Positions 43,084-50,318 of a DNA stretch of 50,318 nucleotides are shown one piece after another (the stretch's first letter is position 1; each line of letters begins with the position of its first letter). Under the pieces are notes generated by a model. The model saw only the letters and a program-made list of their open reading frames with translations. It ran no database searches and was not told where the DNA came from. Source of the stretch: Chloroflexota bacterium (GTDB lineage: Bacteria; Chloroflexota; Limnocylindria; P2-11E); the NCBI GenBank assembly GCA_005881885.1, contig VBDX01000132.1, positions 1 to 50,318 on the forward strand, given 5' to 3'. The position numbers and the translations under genes were made by a program.

Positions 43084-44238
43084 TCACCCAACCCGAACGA
43101 ATTCCATCGGATAGTCGTGTAGGCGCTCGATGCCTGTTTTCGTTATGCGCACGGTCTCGCCGACTTGCAGGCCGATCCGGCCCGACTCATCCGTCACGAC
43201 ATTGGGCTGTACGACCACGACCATGTTCTCGCGGAAGATGAAGTCCTCGGCCCAATCGCCGCGCTTGGTGCGACGCGTTTGGATGATCGGCGGCAGCTGA
43301 CCGGTGCCGTGGAGCAGGTCGTCGTAGATCGTGTAGCGGCGCTCGTGGATGATCTCCGCCGCATCGAGCACGTCGGAGACGGTCGCGCCGTCGTGAAGCG
43401 CGGCCACGATCCTCGTGAACGCCTCGACCGCGACCTCGTGGAGGCGCTGGTATTCCTTCGTCGGATCCGCGCCGATCGCGTAAGAGCGATGGATCTGACC
43501 CGCGTATCCCCACCACTCGGCGCCGATCTCGGTGATGAGGATGTCGCCTCGCTCGATGATCCGTAAGGATGGAAGCTGTGCCGGCATGCCGATCTCGGGA
43601 GCACGCATCGATGTCGTGGCCATGAAGTGGATGGAGTTCACGCCGCCCTCTCGCAGGTAGGCGCCCTCGACGATCGCGGCGAGCTCGTGCTCGTGCAGTC
43701 CCGGCCGGACCTCGTGCTCGAGCGCATGCATCGCGGCATCGGTCAGCCGGGCGGCGATCCGTAGCCGCTCGAGCTCCTCGGTGCTCTTGACGGTGCGAAG
43801 GTCGGCGACGATGCCTGACGCGTCGACGAGGCCGATCCGTGCGAGCAGGATCCCCAGGTCGTCGACGATCCGCGACGGCCACGGACCGGCGAGCCCGACG
43901 ATCCCTTCGTGGATCGGCACTTCCGCGAGCACCGAGCGCAGTGCCTCGGGCGCCCAGCTCCCGGCCCAGCGGACGTCTTTTGTGATGGCGACCCGCTGCG
44001 CGGTCGGGACGTGGTTGTACAGCTGCACGAGAAGCGTCGGGTCACCGTGTCGCGGGACGACCAGGAAGGACTCGCGCGTACCTGGCCAGTTGGAGAGGTA
44101 CTGAATGTCCGGTACGCGACCCGCACCGTAGAGAAGAAGCGCGTCGCAGTCGTGCTCGTCCATCCTGGCGCGGACCGCGGCGAGGCGGCGCGTGAACTCG
44201 GCGTCGGAGAACGTCGGATATCGGTCCGGCTGTGACAT
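43084..44238 (-). CDS. Peptidase M24 (pita-bread) homologue with altered metal ligands
   Basis: This 384-residue protein has a creatinase-like N-terminal domain (residues 12-145) and the pita-bread fold after SGIVADLRTVKSTEEL. The canonical metal ligands Asp, Asp, His, Glu, Glu align with Glu237 (TEIGA), Gln248 (GYAGQIHRSY), His310 (LLHGTG), Gln344 (VVQPN) and Glu361. Three of five differ, as in creatinase-type non-metal members. It is therefore probably not an aminopeptidase but a hydrolase of another kind or a binding protein. The nearby histidine genes give no clear substrate. Confidence 0.85.
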   Translation of the reverse strand: MSQPDRYPTFSDAEFTRRLAAVRARMDEHDCDALLLYGAGRVPDIQYLSNWPGTRESFLVVPRHGDPTLLVQLYNHVPTAQRVAITKDVRWAGSWAPEALRSVLAEVPIHEGIVGLAGPWPSRIVDDLGILLARIGLVDASGIVADLRTVKSTEELERLRIAARLTDAAMHALEHEVRPGLHEHELAAIVEGAYLREGGVNSIHFMATTSMRAPEIGMPAQLPSLRIIERGDILITEIGAEWWGYAGQIHRSYAIGADPTKEYQRLHEVAVEAFTRIVAALHDGATVSDVLDAAEIIHERRYTIYDDLLHGTGQLPPIIQTRRTKRGDWAEDFIFRENMVVVVQPNVVTDESGRIGLQVGETVRITKTGIERLHDYPMEFVRVG

Positions 44239-44260
44239 CGCTCGTAGAGTACGGACCGCA

Positions 44261-44482
44261 ATGGTCCCAAAGACGCGTTACGCGAAAAGCGGGGAGCTGA
44301 ATATCGCATACCAGATCGTGGGCGACGGCCCCTTCGATCTCGTGTACGTCCCCGGATGGATATTCCTGGTCACGAGTACCGTTCGCGATCTCACCTCTGG
44401 CTCCGGGCTTGTTTTCGAGGACCGCGGGACTCGCGCACTCAAGGGCGTGCCGCGCGATTGGCACCTGTTCTCGGCGAGCTAG
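44261..44482 (+). pseudogene. Remnant of cyclase-associated alpha/beta hydrolase, internal deletion
   Basis: The 73-codon frame starts like the alpha/beta hydrolases fused to adenylate cyclases (MVPKTRYAKSGELNIAYQIV, DLVYVPGW). After only about 37 residues it jumps to VTSTVRDLTSGSGLVFEDRG and LKGVPRDWHLF, which is the conserved C-terminal end of the same class of proteins. Everything between, including nucleophile and cyclase domain, is missing, yet the frame is kept. I treat it as a deletion remnant. Confidence 0.65.
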
Positions 44483-44505
44483 CATGCGCTTGCGGCGTGC
44501 ACGCC

Positions 44506-44513
44506 AAGGAGGT
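44506..44513 (+). promoter_or_regulatory. Ribosome binding site of coaD
   Basis: AAGGAGGT is a perfect 8-base anti-Shine-Dalgarno complement, 11 bases before ATG 44525. It is the strongest site noticed in this window, in keeping with coaD heading its own operon. Confidence 0.8.
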
Positions 44514-44524
44514 ATCGCGACCGC

Positions 44525-45046
44525 ATGAGTGATCGCGTGGCGATCTATCCGGGGTCGTTCGACCCGCCGACCAACGGGCATCTCGACATCGTCGAGCGCT
44601 CCTCGCGCCTGTTCGACCGTGTGGTCGTCGGCGTCGGCCGCAACCTCGCGAAGAAGACCGTCTTTTCCGCCGAGGAGCGCATCCAGCTGATGCGCGAGGC
44701 CTGCGGACGGTACAAGAACGTCGAGGTCACGAGCTTCGACGGACTGCAGGTCGACTTCGCTCGCGCGTCCGGTGCCAGCTTCATCGTGCGCGGGATTCGC
44801 GCGCTCTCCGATTTCGAGTTCGAGTTCGAGATGGCGAACATGAACCGGAGCCTCGCGGCGGGGATCGAGATGGTCTACCTCATGACCGCCCCCGAATACC
44901 TCTTCGTTTCCGCATCGCGCGTGAAAGAGCTCGCGGCGTTCGGCGCCCCGATCGACAAGTACGTGCCGGCGAATGTCGCCAAGCGACTAAAGGCCGAGAT
45001 GGGGAAGCGGGGCATGCGCACCGGAGCGACGGAAGCCAACGATTAG
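44525..45046 (+). CDS. coaD: Phosphopantetheine adenylyltransferase
   Basis: This 173-residue enzyme makes dephospho-CoA from 4'-phosphopantetheine and ATP. It shows YPGSFDPPTNGHLDIV (the TxGH nucleotidyltransferase motif), FIVRGIRALSDFEFE and the C-terminal FVSASRVKELA with the SxR-type ATP motif. The length is typical. It is the first gene of the coenzyme A cluster, with coaX starting directly after its stop. Confidence 0.96.
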   Translation: MSDRVAIYPGSFDPPTNGHLDIVERSSRLFDRVVVGVGRNLAKKTVFSAEERIQLMREACGRYKNVEVTSFDGLQVDFARASGASFIVRGIRALSDFEFEFEMANMNRSLAAGIEMVYLMTAPEYLFVSASRVKELAAFGAPIDKYVPANVAKRLKAEMGKRGMRTGATEAND

Positions 45047-45820
45047 GTGTCCACGCTGCTCGCCGCGGACGTCGGCAACACCAACATCGTCCTCGGCGCG
45101 TACGACGGCGCCAAGCTCGTCGCGACGTGGCGCACCGCGACCCGGCAGGATCAGACCGAGGACGAGCTCGCGGTGATGGTGGACGCGCTCCTCGAACGGC
45201 AGGATCTCTCCCTTGAGGACATCGACGCGCTCGTGCTCGGGTCGGTCGTGCCGCCGCTGACGGCCTCGTTCACCCGGCTCGCGGAGCGGTACCTCGATCG
45301 ACCGGCGCTGGTGATCGGCCCGGGCACCAAGACGGGCGTCCGGTTGCGCGTCGACAACCCCTCTGAGGTCGGCGCAGATCGCATCGCGAACACGCTGGCC
45401 GCGCACCGGCGCTACGGCGGACCGGCGATCGTCGTCGACTTCGGGACGACCACGAATTTCGACATCGTGAGCGCGGAGGGCGACTTCCTCGGCGGCGCGT
45501 TCGCGCCTGGGCTCGAGGTCTCGGCCGAGTCGCTCTTCAGCCGCGCCGCTCGCCTGTTCCGTGTCCCCTTCACGCCGCCGCCGAACGCGATCGGGAAGAA
45601 CACCGCGGATTGCCTGCGCTCAGGGATCGTTTTCGGCTACGTCGGCCTGGTGGAGGGCCTCCTCGCGCGCCTCGAAGCCGAGCTCCAGCCGGCATCGCCT
45701 CGGGTCGTCGCCACCGGCGGCCTGGCGGCGACGATCGCGCCGCTCGCGAAAGGCATCGAGCGGATCGACGATGATCTGACGCTCGAGGGTCTGCGGCTGC
45801 TTTGGGAGATCAATGCGTGA
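45047..45820 (+). CDS. coaX: Type III pantothenate kinase
   Basis: This 257-residue enzyme phosphorylates pantothenate in the first committed step of coenzyme A synthesis. It has LLAADVGNTNIVLGAY (ATP/phosphate loop), PSEVGADRIANTLAAH, VVDFGTTTNFD and GGAFAPGLEVSAE, the CoaX signature. The start is GTG directly after coaD. The stop and the coaBC ATG share TGATG. Confidence 0.96.
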   Translation: MSTLLAADVGNTNIVLGAYDGAKLVATWRTATRQDQTEDELAVMVDALLERQDLSLEDIDALVLGSVVPPLTASFTRLAERYLDRPALVIGPGTKTGVRLRVDNPSEVGADRIANTLAAHRRYGGPAIVVDFGTTTNFDIVSAEGDFLGGAFAPGLEVSAESLFSRAARLFRVPFTPPPNAIGKNTADCLRSGIVFGYVGLVEGLLARLEAELQPASPRVVATGGLAATIAPLAKGIERIDDDLTLEGLRLLWEINA

Positions 45821-47028
45821 TGGAGCGTGTTCGCGGACGGTTCGTCGTGCTCGCGGTCACCGGATCAATCGCCGTGTACAAGATGATCGACCTCGCGCGG
45901 CGCCTGACCCAGGCCGGCGCGACCGTCCAGGTGGTGATGACCAGGAGCGCGGCGGAGTTCGTGACCCCGCTCACGTTCCAGGCGCTGACGTACCGGCCGG
46001 TCGAGGTCGAGATGTTCGCGATGCAGGACGAGCACGCTGCCGGACATGTCGCCATGGGGCGGCAGGCTGACGTCGTCGTCGTGGCCCCCGCGACCGCGCA
46101 CGTCATCGCACGCCTTGCGCACGGCTTTTCGGATGACCTCGTGGCGACGACGGTCCTCGCGACCGATGCGCCGGTGATCGTCGCACCGGCGATGGAGACG
46201 CATATGTGGCGCAATCCGGCCACGCAGGCGAACGTCGCAACCCTTCGCGCCCGCGGCGTGCGCATTGTCGAGCCCGATGTAGGCCCGCTCGCGTCGGGCG
46301 ACATCGGACCGGGACGTCTCGCATCGCTCGAGCGAATCGCCACCGCGATCGACGAGGCGCTTGGCCTGGCGCAGGCCCTTGCCGGCCGTTCGATCGTGGT
46401 GAGCGCGGGACCGACCGTCGAGGCGATCGATCCGGTGCGGTTCGTCTCGAACCGTTCGAGCGGCAAGATGGGCTACGCGATCGCGGCCGCCGCACGCGAC
46501 GCCGGCGCTGATGTGACGCTCGTCACGGGTCCGACCGCACTCGTTCCCCCGCCCGGCGTGCGTACGTTCCAGGTCGAGAGCGCTGATGACATGAAGGACG
46601 CGATCCTCGCGCAGCTCCCGCGGGCGGATGCTGTGATCATGGCCGCGGCGGTCGCCGACTACCGTCCGATCGAACGAGCGACGACGAAGATGAAGAAGAA
46701 AGATCTCGGTAGCGAGATGAATGTGCGTCTTGTCGAGAACCCCGACGTGCTCAGGGCGATCGTCGCCGCCCGAAAGCCCGGGACTGTGGTCGTTGGCTTC
46801 AAGGCGGAGACCGGCGATGCGACGGCCGAGGCCGGTCGCATGCTGCGGGAGAAAAAGCTCGACCTGGTCGTCGCGAACGACGTCGCCGATCCACGCTCGG
46901 GCTTCGGTTCGGATGAGGACCGCGTCGCGTTCGTCAGCGCCGACGGCGTCGAGCAGCTGCCCCTCCTCGCCAAGACGGAAGTCGCGCGCCGGCTCGTCGA
47001 AAAGCTCGCGGAGCGCCTGGCGCGTTGA
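45820..47028 (+). CDS. coaBC: Bifunctional phosphopantothenoylcysteine decarboxylase/synthase
   Basis: This 402-residue flavoprotein couples cysteine to phosphopantothenate (C-terminal CoaB) and decarboxylates the product (N-terminal CoaC). The decarboxylase keeps the catalytic His76 (GHVAMG), but the PxMNxxMW motif reads PAMETHMW (Glu126 for Asn) and the usual ACG motif reads ASG (Ser159 for Cys). The CoaB half shows SAGPTVEAIDPVRFVSNRSS, ADAVIMAAAVADYRP and KLDLVVAND. I start at ATG 45820, which overlaps the coaX stop. Confidence 0.92.
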   Translation: MERVRGRFVVLAVTGSIAVYKMIDLARRLTQAGATVQVVMTRSAAEFVTPLTFQALTYRPVEVEMFAMQDEHAAGHVAMGRQADVVVVAPATAHVIARLAHGFSDDLVATTVLATDAPVIVAPAMETHMWRNPATQANVATLRARGVRIVEPDVGPLASGDIGPGRLASLERIATAIDEALGLAQALAGRSIVVSAGPTVEAIDPVRFVSNRSSGKMGYAIAAAARDAGADVTLVTGPTALVPPPGVRTFQVESADDMKDAILAQLPRADAVIMAAAVADYRPIERATTKMKKKDLGSEMNVRLVENPDVLRAIVAARKPGTVVVGFKAETGDATAEAGRMLREKKLDLVVANDVADPRSGFGSDEDRVAFVSADGVEQLPLLAKTEVARRLVEKLAERLAR

Positions 47029-47642
47029 GCGTGGACGATCTCGGTCCGATCACGGAACGGCTCGCTGCGCTCGACGAGCCGATCCGCCACTGGCAGGCCG
47101 CGCGCGAGCGCGCGTTCGCCGCGAAGTTCACGCCAAAGCAGGGAAAGCTCTCGACGCTGATGGGACGACTCCCGACGGCCGCGGCCGCGACGGCCGGCGT
47201 CGGGCCGGGGCCGCGCGAGCAGGTCTTCGCGCTGCTCGACGAGATCTGCGATCTCTACGCGCGCTCCGACACGTCCCGCTGCGCGATCATCCGTGGCCTC
47301 GTGCACCAGCACGAAGCCCATCTCCTGCTCGGCGAGTACATGGGGAACGCCGCGCGGATGCTCGGGAGCGGCGGACGGAGCGTGTGGCTCGAGCGCGGGA
47401 TCGCCGCCTTATCGATTGACGACCAGCGCCGCGATTACCGTGACTGGCTGCTGAGTCTTGGCGACCTGTACCTCGCGGGCATCAAGGCGAAGCTCGATCC
47501 GGCGCCCGTGCTACTGCGGATCGCGGAGCGGTCCAATCGCGAACGGCACCGCGCCGCCCCGACGGCCACACGTGACGTGCTCGAGGGTTTCGAGCAGAGC
47601 GCCTATTTCGGCACCACGATCCTTCCGCACTTCAAGCAATGA
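47025..47642 (+). CDS. Uncharacterised protein in the CoA cluster
   Basis: This 205-residue protein is not recognised. It is soluble and mainly helical, with LDEICDLYARSDTSRCAIIR and HQHEAHLLLGEYMGNAARM as the most distinctive parts. The TTG at 47025 overlaps the coaBC stop in the same fashion as other coupled genes; a GTG at 47031 is an alternative. The tight coupling suggests a link to coenzyme A metabolism, with nothing more specific to say. Confidence 0.6.
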   Translation: MSVDDLGPITERLAALDEPIRHWQAARERAFAAKFTPKQGKLSTLMGRLPTAAAATAGVGPGPREQVFALLDEICDLYARSDTSRCAIIRGLVHQHEAHLLLGEYMGNAARMLGSGGRSVWLERGIAALSIDDQRRDYRDWLLSLGDLYLAGIKAKLDPAPVLLRIAERSNRERHRAAPTATRDVLEGFEQSAYFGTTILPHFKQ

Positions 47643-47837
47643 TGCCGCGTGAGAGCGTGGCCTTCGTGTCGCGGCGCCTAGCGCGGATCGAGCGACCAGG
47701 CCACGAGCTCGAAGAGGCTCGGCTGCGCTCCGTAATAGCCGAACGCGAGACCGCGAGCGCGATCCGCATTCCGTTCCTCAGTGCGTTGACGACGTCCGCA
47801 TCAGCGTTATCGGGTCATAACTCGTACGCTGCGGCCC

Positions 47838-48506
47838 GTGCCGGTGGATTGGGTCACGTTCGACTGCTACGGCACGCTCATCGACTGGGAGCGCGGGATC
47901 ACCGACGCGCTCTTGCCACTCCTTCCGCCCGGCACCGACCGGCAGGCCCTCGCCGAGTGGTACATCGCGATGGAGGCGCAGTTCGAGGCCGAGGGCTACC
48001 ACCTCTATAAGGACGTCCTCGACCGTGTCGGCCGGCGTGTGCTCCGGTCGCTCGATGTCCCGATCGGCGAGGATCAGCCCTCCCCACTGCCTTCGTCGCT
48101 CGCCGAGTGGCGGCCGTTTCCAGAGGTGCCCGCTGCCCTGCGCGCGCTTCGCGACCGCCGACGAAAGCTCGCGATCCTCTCCAATGTCGATCGCGACCTG
48201 CTGGAGTCCTCGATTGCCCAGCTCGGCGTGCGACCCGACCTCGCGATCACGGCCGAGGACTGCGGCAGCTACAAGCCCGTTTCGGGCCACTGGCGGTTCT
48301 TCCTCGCGCGATCCGGCGCGACCCGAGAGCGAACGGTGCACGTCGGCGCGAGCCAGTACCACGACATGCGCCCGGCGGCGGCGCTCGGATTCCGCACCGT
48401 CTTCGTCGATCGCCACGACGAGGCGCTCGAGACGTCCCCGACGCGGGTCATCGGCGACCTGCGGACGCTTCCCGATCTGATCGACGAGCTCGCCACCCAG
48501 GAGTAG
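47838..48506 (+). CDS. HAD-superfamily hydrolase (type II haloacid dehalogenase-like)
   Basis: This 222-residue protein from GTG has the HAD nucleophile motif VTFDCYGTLIDWE (Asp at residue 9), LAILSNVDRDL as motif II, YKPVSG with the Lys of motif III and ASQYHDMRPAAALGFRTVFV as motif IV. The DCYGTLIDWE form is typical of haloacid dehalogenase-like members, yet many of these are phosphatases. The 195 bases upstream hold no firm gene. Confidence 0.88.
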   Translation: MPVDWVTFDCYGTLIDWERGITDALLPLLPPGTDRQALAEWYIAMEAQFEAEGYHLYKDVLDRVGRRVLRSLDVPIGEDQPSPLPSSLAEWRPFPEVPAALRALRDRRRKLAILSNVDRDLLESSIAQLGVRPDLAITAEDCGSYKPVSGHWRFFLARSGATRERTVHVGASQYHDMRPAAALGFRTVFVDRHDEALETSPTRVIGDLRTLPDLIDELATQE

Positions 48507-48596
48507 TCGTCTCCGCGAGCTGGAATGAATCGTGCGAGATACCAGGCCGCGGTACGATTGAGCGAACGCCGGGACCGGCCCGTAGCCGGCCTGGAC

Positions 48597-48602
48597 GGAG
48601 GT
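48597..48602 (+). promoter_or_regulatory. Ribosome binding site deciding the panB GTG start
   Basis: GGAGGT ends 5 bases before the GTG at 48608 and supports this start for panB. The 100-base gap upstream contains a short GC hairpin (CCGGC/GCCGG) and no gene. Confidence 0.7.
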
Positions 48603-48607
48603 CAAGA

Positions 48608-49501
48608 GTGAGCGAACAGTACGGCGGCGCCAGCACGCCGGCTCCCAGGAAAGTCACCGTTCCCGATCTCGTCGCGATGAAGCGCGACGGCAAGCGCATA
48701 ACGATGATGACCGCGTACGACGCGGCGTTCGCGCGCCTTGTCGATCAGGCGGGCATCGATGTGATCCTCGTCGGCGACTCGCTCGGCATGGTCGTGCTCG
48801 GGTATCCGACGACCGTGCCGGTGACGATGGACGACATGGTCCGTCACGCCGCCGCCGTCTCGCGCGGCGCGACGCGGCCGCTGCTCATCGGCGATATGCC
48901 GTTCGGCAGCTACCAGACCGGCCCCGCCGATGCGCTCCGCAACGCGGCCCGGTTCCTCAAGGAAGCCGGCATGGACGCGATCAAGGTCGAGGGCGGCGCG
49001 GAGGTCGTCGAGACGGTCCGCGCGCTCACCGCGAACGGCATCGCGGTCATGGCGCACGTCGGCCTCACCCCGCAGCGCGTGGCGCAGCTCGGCGGCTTCA
49101 AGGTGCAGGCGAAGACCGCTCGCGCGGCGCGGCGGTTGATCGACGACGCCCTCGCGCTCGAAGATGCGGGCGCGTTTTCGATCGTCCTCGAGAGCGTGCC
49201 GGCGGCGGTCGGCGCGCTCGCCACTCAGAAGCTCGCGATCCCCACGATCGGTATCGGCGCCGGCGTGGACTGCGATGGCCAGGTGCTCGTGCTGCACGAC
49301 GTGCTTGGCCTCTACGGCGAGTTCAAGCCGAAGTTCGCCAAGCGCTACGCCGACATCGGCGCCGCCGCGGTCGGCGCGCTGCGCGAGTTCGATCGTGAGG
49401 TCCGCGACGGCACGTTCCCGACGGACGAGCACAGCTTCACGATGAAGGAGAGCGAGCTCCTCTCGCTGCAGCGGAGCCTGGCGCAGCAAAGAGCGGGCTG
49501 A
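48608..49501 (+). CDS. panB: 3-Methyl-2-oxobutanoate hydroxymethyltransferase
   Basis: This 297-residue enzyme makes ketopantoate from 2-oxoisovalerate and methylene-tetrahydrofolate. It shows MMTAYDAAFARLVDQAG, VGDSLGMVVLGY with the metal-binding Asp, GDMPFGSYQ, AIKVEGG, MAHVGLTPQ and TIGIGAGVDCDGQVLVLHD. The start is GTG with a good ribosome site. The stop overlaps the panE ATG (TGATG), so consecutive pantothenate steps are coupled. Confidence 0.96.
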   Translation: MSEQYGGASTPAPRKVTVPDLVAMKRDGKRITMMTAYDAAFARLVDQAGIDVILVGDSLGMVVLGYPTTVPVTMDDMVRHAAAVSRGATRPLLIGDMPFGSYQTGPADALRNAARFLKEAGMDAIKVEGGAEVVETVRALTANGIAVMAHVGLTPQRVAQLGGFKVQAKTARAARRLIDDALALEDAGAFSIVLESVPAAVGALATQKLAIPTIGIGAGVDCDGQVLVLHDVLGLYGEFKPKFAKRYADIGAAAVGALREFDREVRDGTFPTDEHSFTMKESELLSLQRSLAQQRAG

Positions 49502-50318
49502 TGCGCGTCGCGATCCTGGGCATGGGCGCGATCGGGCACGTCGTTGCCCAGGCGCTCGATGGCCGCGTGGAGCTCGTAAGGGTCGATCGGACGCGCGCCC
49601 CGCTTCGCGACGGCGAACGGCCGGTCGATGCCGCGATCGTGGCCACGAAGACGCCGGGCACGCCGTGGGCCGCGGAGGTAGCGGCGAAGATTCTCACGCG
49701 CGACGGGGTCGCGCTCACCATCCAGAACGGGCTTGGCAACTACGAGACGCTCGTCGCCGCGGTCGGACGGGACCGCGCGGCGATCGGCGTGATCTATGTC
49801 GGGGCGCAGCTCGTGGATGGAGCGCTCCGCGCCACGGGACCGGGGAAGGTCGAGCTCGGTCGTCCCGCGGGCAGGGGTCCGCGCGCGAACCTCGATGCGC
49901 TCACGAAGCTGCTGAAAGCCGGTGGGATGGACGTGATGGCGGTCGACGATCCCTGGCCGGCCGTCTGGCGCAAAGTCGTAACGAACGCTGCGGTCAACCC
50001 GCTGAGCGCGCTCGTCGGTAAGACCAACGGGGAGCTGCTCGCGGACGCGCCGGCCTGCCGCATCGCCGATGGCCTCGCGCGCGAAGTGGCGCGCGTCGCG
50101 AGCGCATCCGGCATCGCGATCGAGGAAGACGAAGCGATCCGCCAGTGGCGTGCGATGGCGGCGCTCACCGGAGCGAACCGCTCATCGATGCTCCAGGACG
50201 TCGAAGCCGGGCGTGCGACGGAGATTGACTCGATCAGCGGCGCGGTCTTTCGTGAGGGTGAGAAGCGTGGCGTCGCCGCGCCGCTCAATCAGGCGATGAC
50301 GCTCCTGGTCTCAGCCTT
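49501..50318 (+). CDS. panE: 2-Dehydropantoate 2-reductase, 3' truncated by window
   Basis: The frame is open from ATG 49501 to the window end (272 codons). It reduces ketopantoate to pantoate with NADPH. Visible are the Rossmann start MRVAILGMGAIGHVVAQAL, TIQNGLGN, WRKVVTNAAVNPLSALV with the catalytic Lys, and SSMLQDVEAGRATEIDSISG with the conserved Glu and Asp. Only the last few residues should be missing. It follows panB with overlapping codons. Confidence 0.93.
   Translation, partial: MRVAILGMGAIGHVVAQALDGRVELVRVDRTRAPLRDGERPVDAAIVATKTPGTPWAAEVAAKILTRDGVALTIQNGLGNYETLVAAVGRDRAAIGVIYVGAQLVDGALRATGPGKVELGRPAGRGPRANLDALTKLLKAGGMDVMAVDDPWPAVWRKVVTNAAVNPLSALVGKTNGELLADAPACRIADGLAREVARVASASGIAIEEDEAIRQWRAMAALTGANRSSMLQDVEAGRATEIDSISGAVFREGEKRGVAAPLNQAMTLLVSA

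Overview
The window is gene-dense, strongly G+C-rich bacterial chromosome. Many genes start with GTG or TTG and are chained by 4-base stop/start overlaps (ATGA, GTGA, TTGA). It has one tRNA, no rRNA, no phage or transposase genes and no CRISPR. The gene content (type III pantothenate kinase, COG3375-type acetyltransferase beside a MenC-like enolase, GH15 glucoamylase, many HD-GYP and histidine kinase genes, short GC-rich palindromes) fits a high-GC environmental bacterium such as a Chloroflexota/Dormibacterota-like lineage. That placement is inference; no marker gene here settles it.

Layout. 1-5973: a three-subunit molybdenum hydroxylase (xanthine dehydrogenase type, first gene cut by the window edge), a methyltransferase fused to a UbiA-like membrane domain across a 143-bp palindromic element, and adenosine deaminase; this looks like purine salvage or catabolism. 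6114-9965: a secreted protein, a membrane HD-GYP protein and a histidine kinase/response regulator pair. 10002-16145 (minus strand): a compact operon with glucose-1-dehydrogenase-like enzyme, cyclase-family hydrolase, methyltransferase, KDPG aldolase, glucoamylase and a beta-propeller lipoprotein, which together suggest glucan to glucose to an Entner-Doudoroff-type route. 16165-21784: pyrE, a DUF5808-like protein, a methyltransferase, a 2-hydroxyacid dehydrogenase, a small hydrolase, an XRE regulator, a receiver protein, a broken LuxR-PAS regulator and tRNA-Lys. 21891-28306: a LigB-type dioxygenase, a membrane protein, an FAD oxidoreductase, a large secreted ExeM-like nuclease and a SnoaL-like protein.

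28370-34361 (minus strand) is the most unusual part. It is a five-gene operon of hybrid histidine kinase, receiver, receiver-HD-GYP, a degenerate EAL domain joined through one membrane helix to an extracytoplasmic HExxH metallopeptidase, and a last receiver. I read it as a candidate c-di-GMP-linked inside-out protease switch in which sensor domain and protease are one polypeptide.

34614-44482: aquaporin, a lamin-tail-like protein, a MenC/N-succinylamino-acid-racemase-like enzyme with its GNAT partner, two stand-alone cyclic-nucleotide-binding proteins, the histidine-degradation genes ftcD-like and hutI with a GMC oxidoreductase, a peptidase-M24 homologue lacking metal ligands, and two gene remnants (VapC toxin; cyclase-associated hydrolase). 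44525-50318: a coenzyme A cluster, coaD-coaX-coaBC-unknown gene-HAD-panB-panE, the last cut by the window end.
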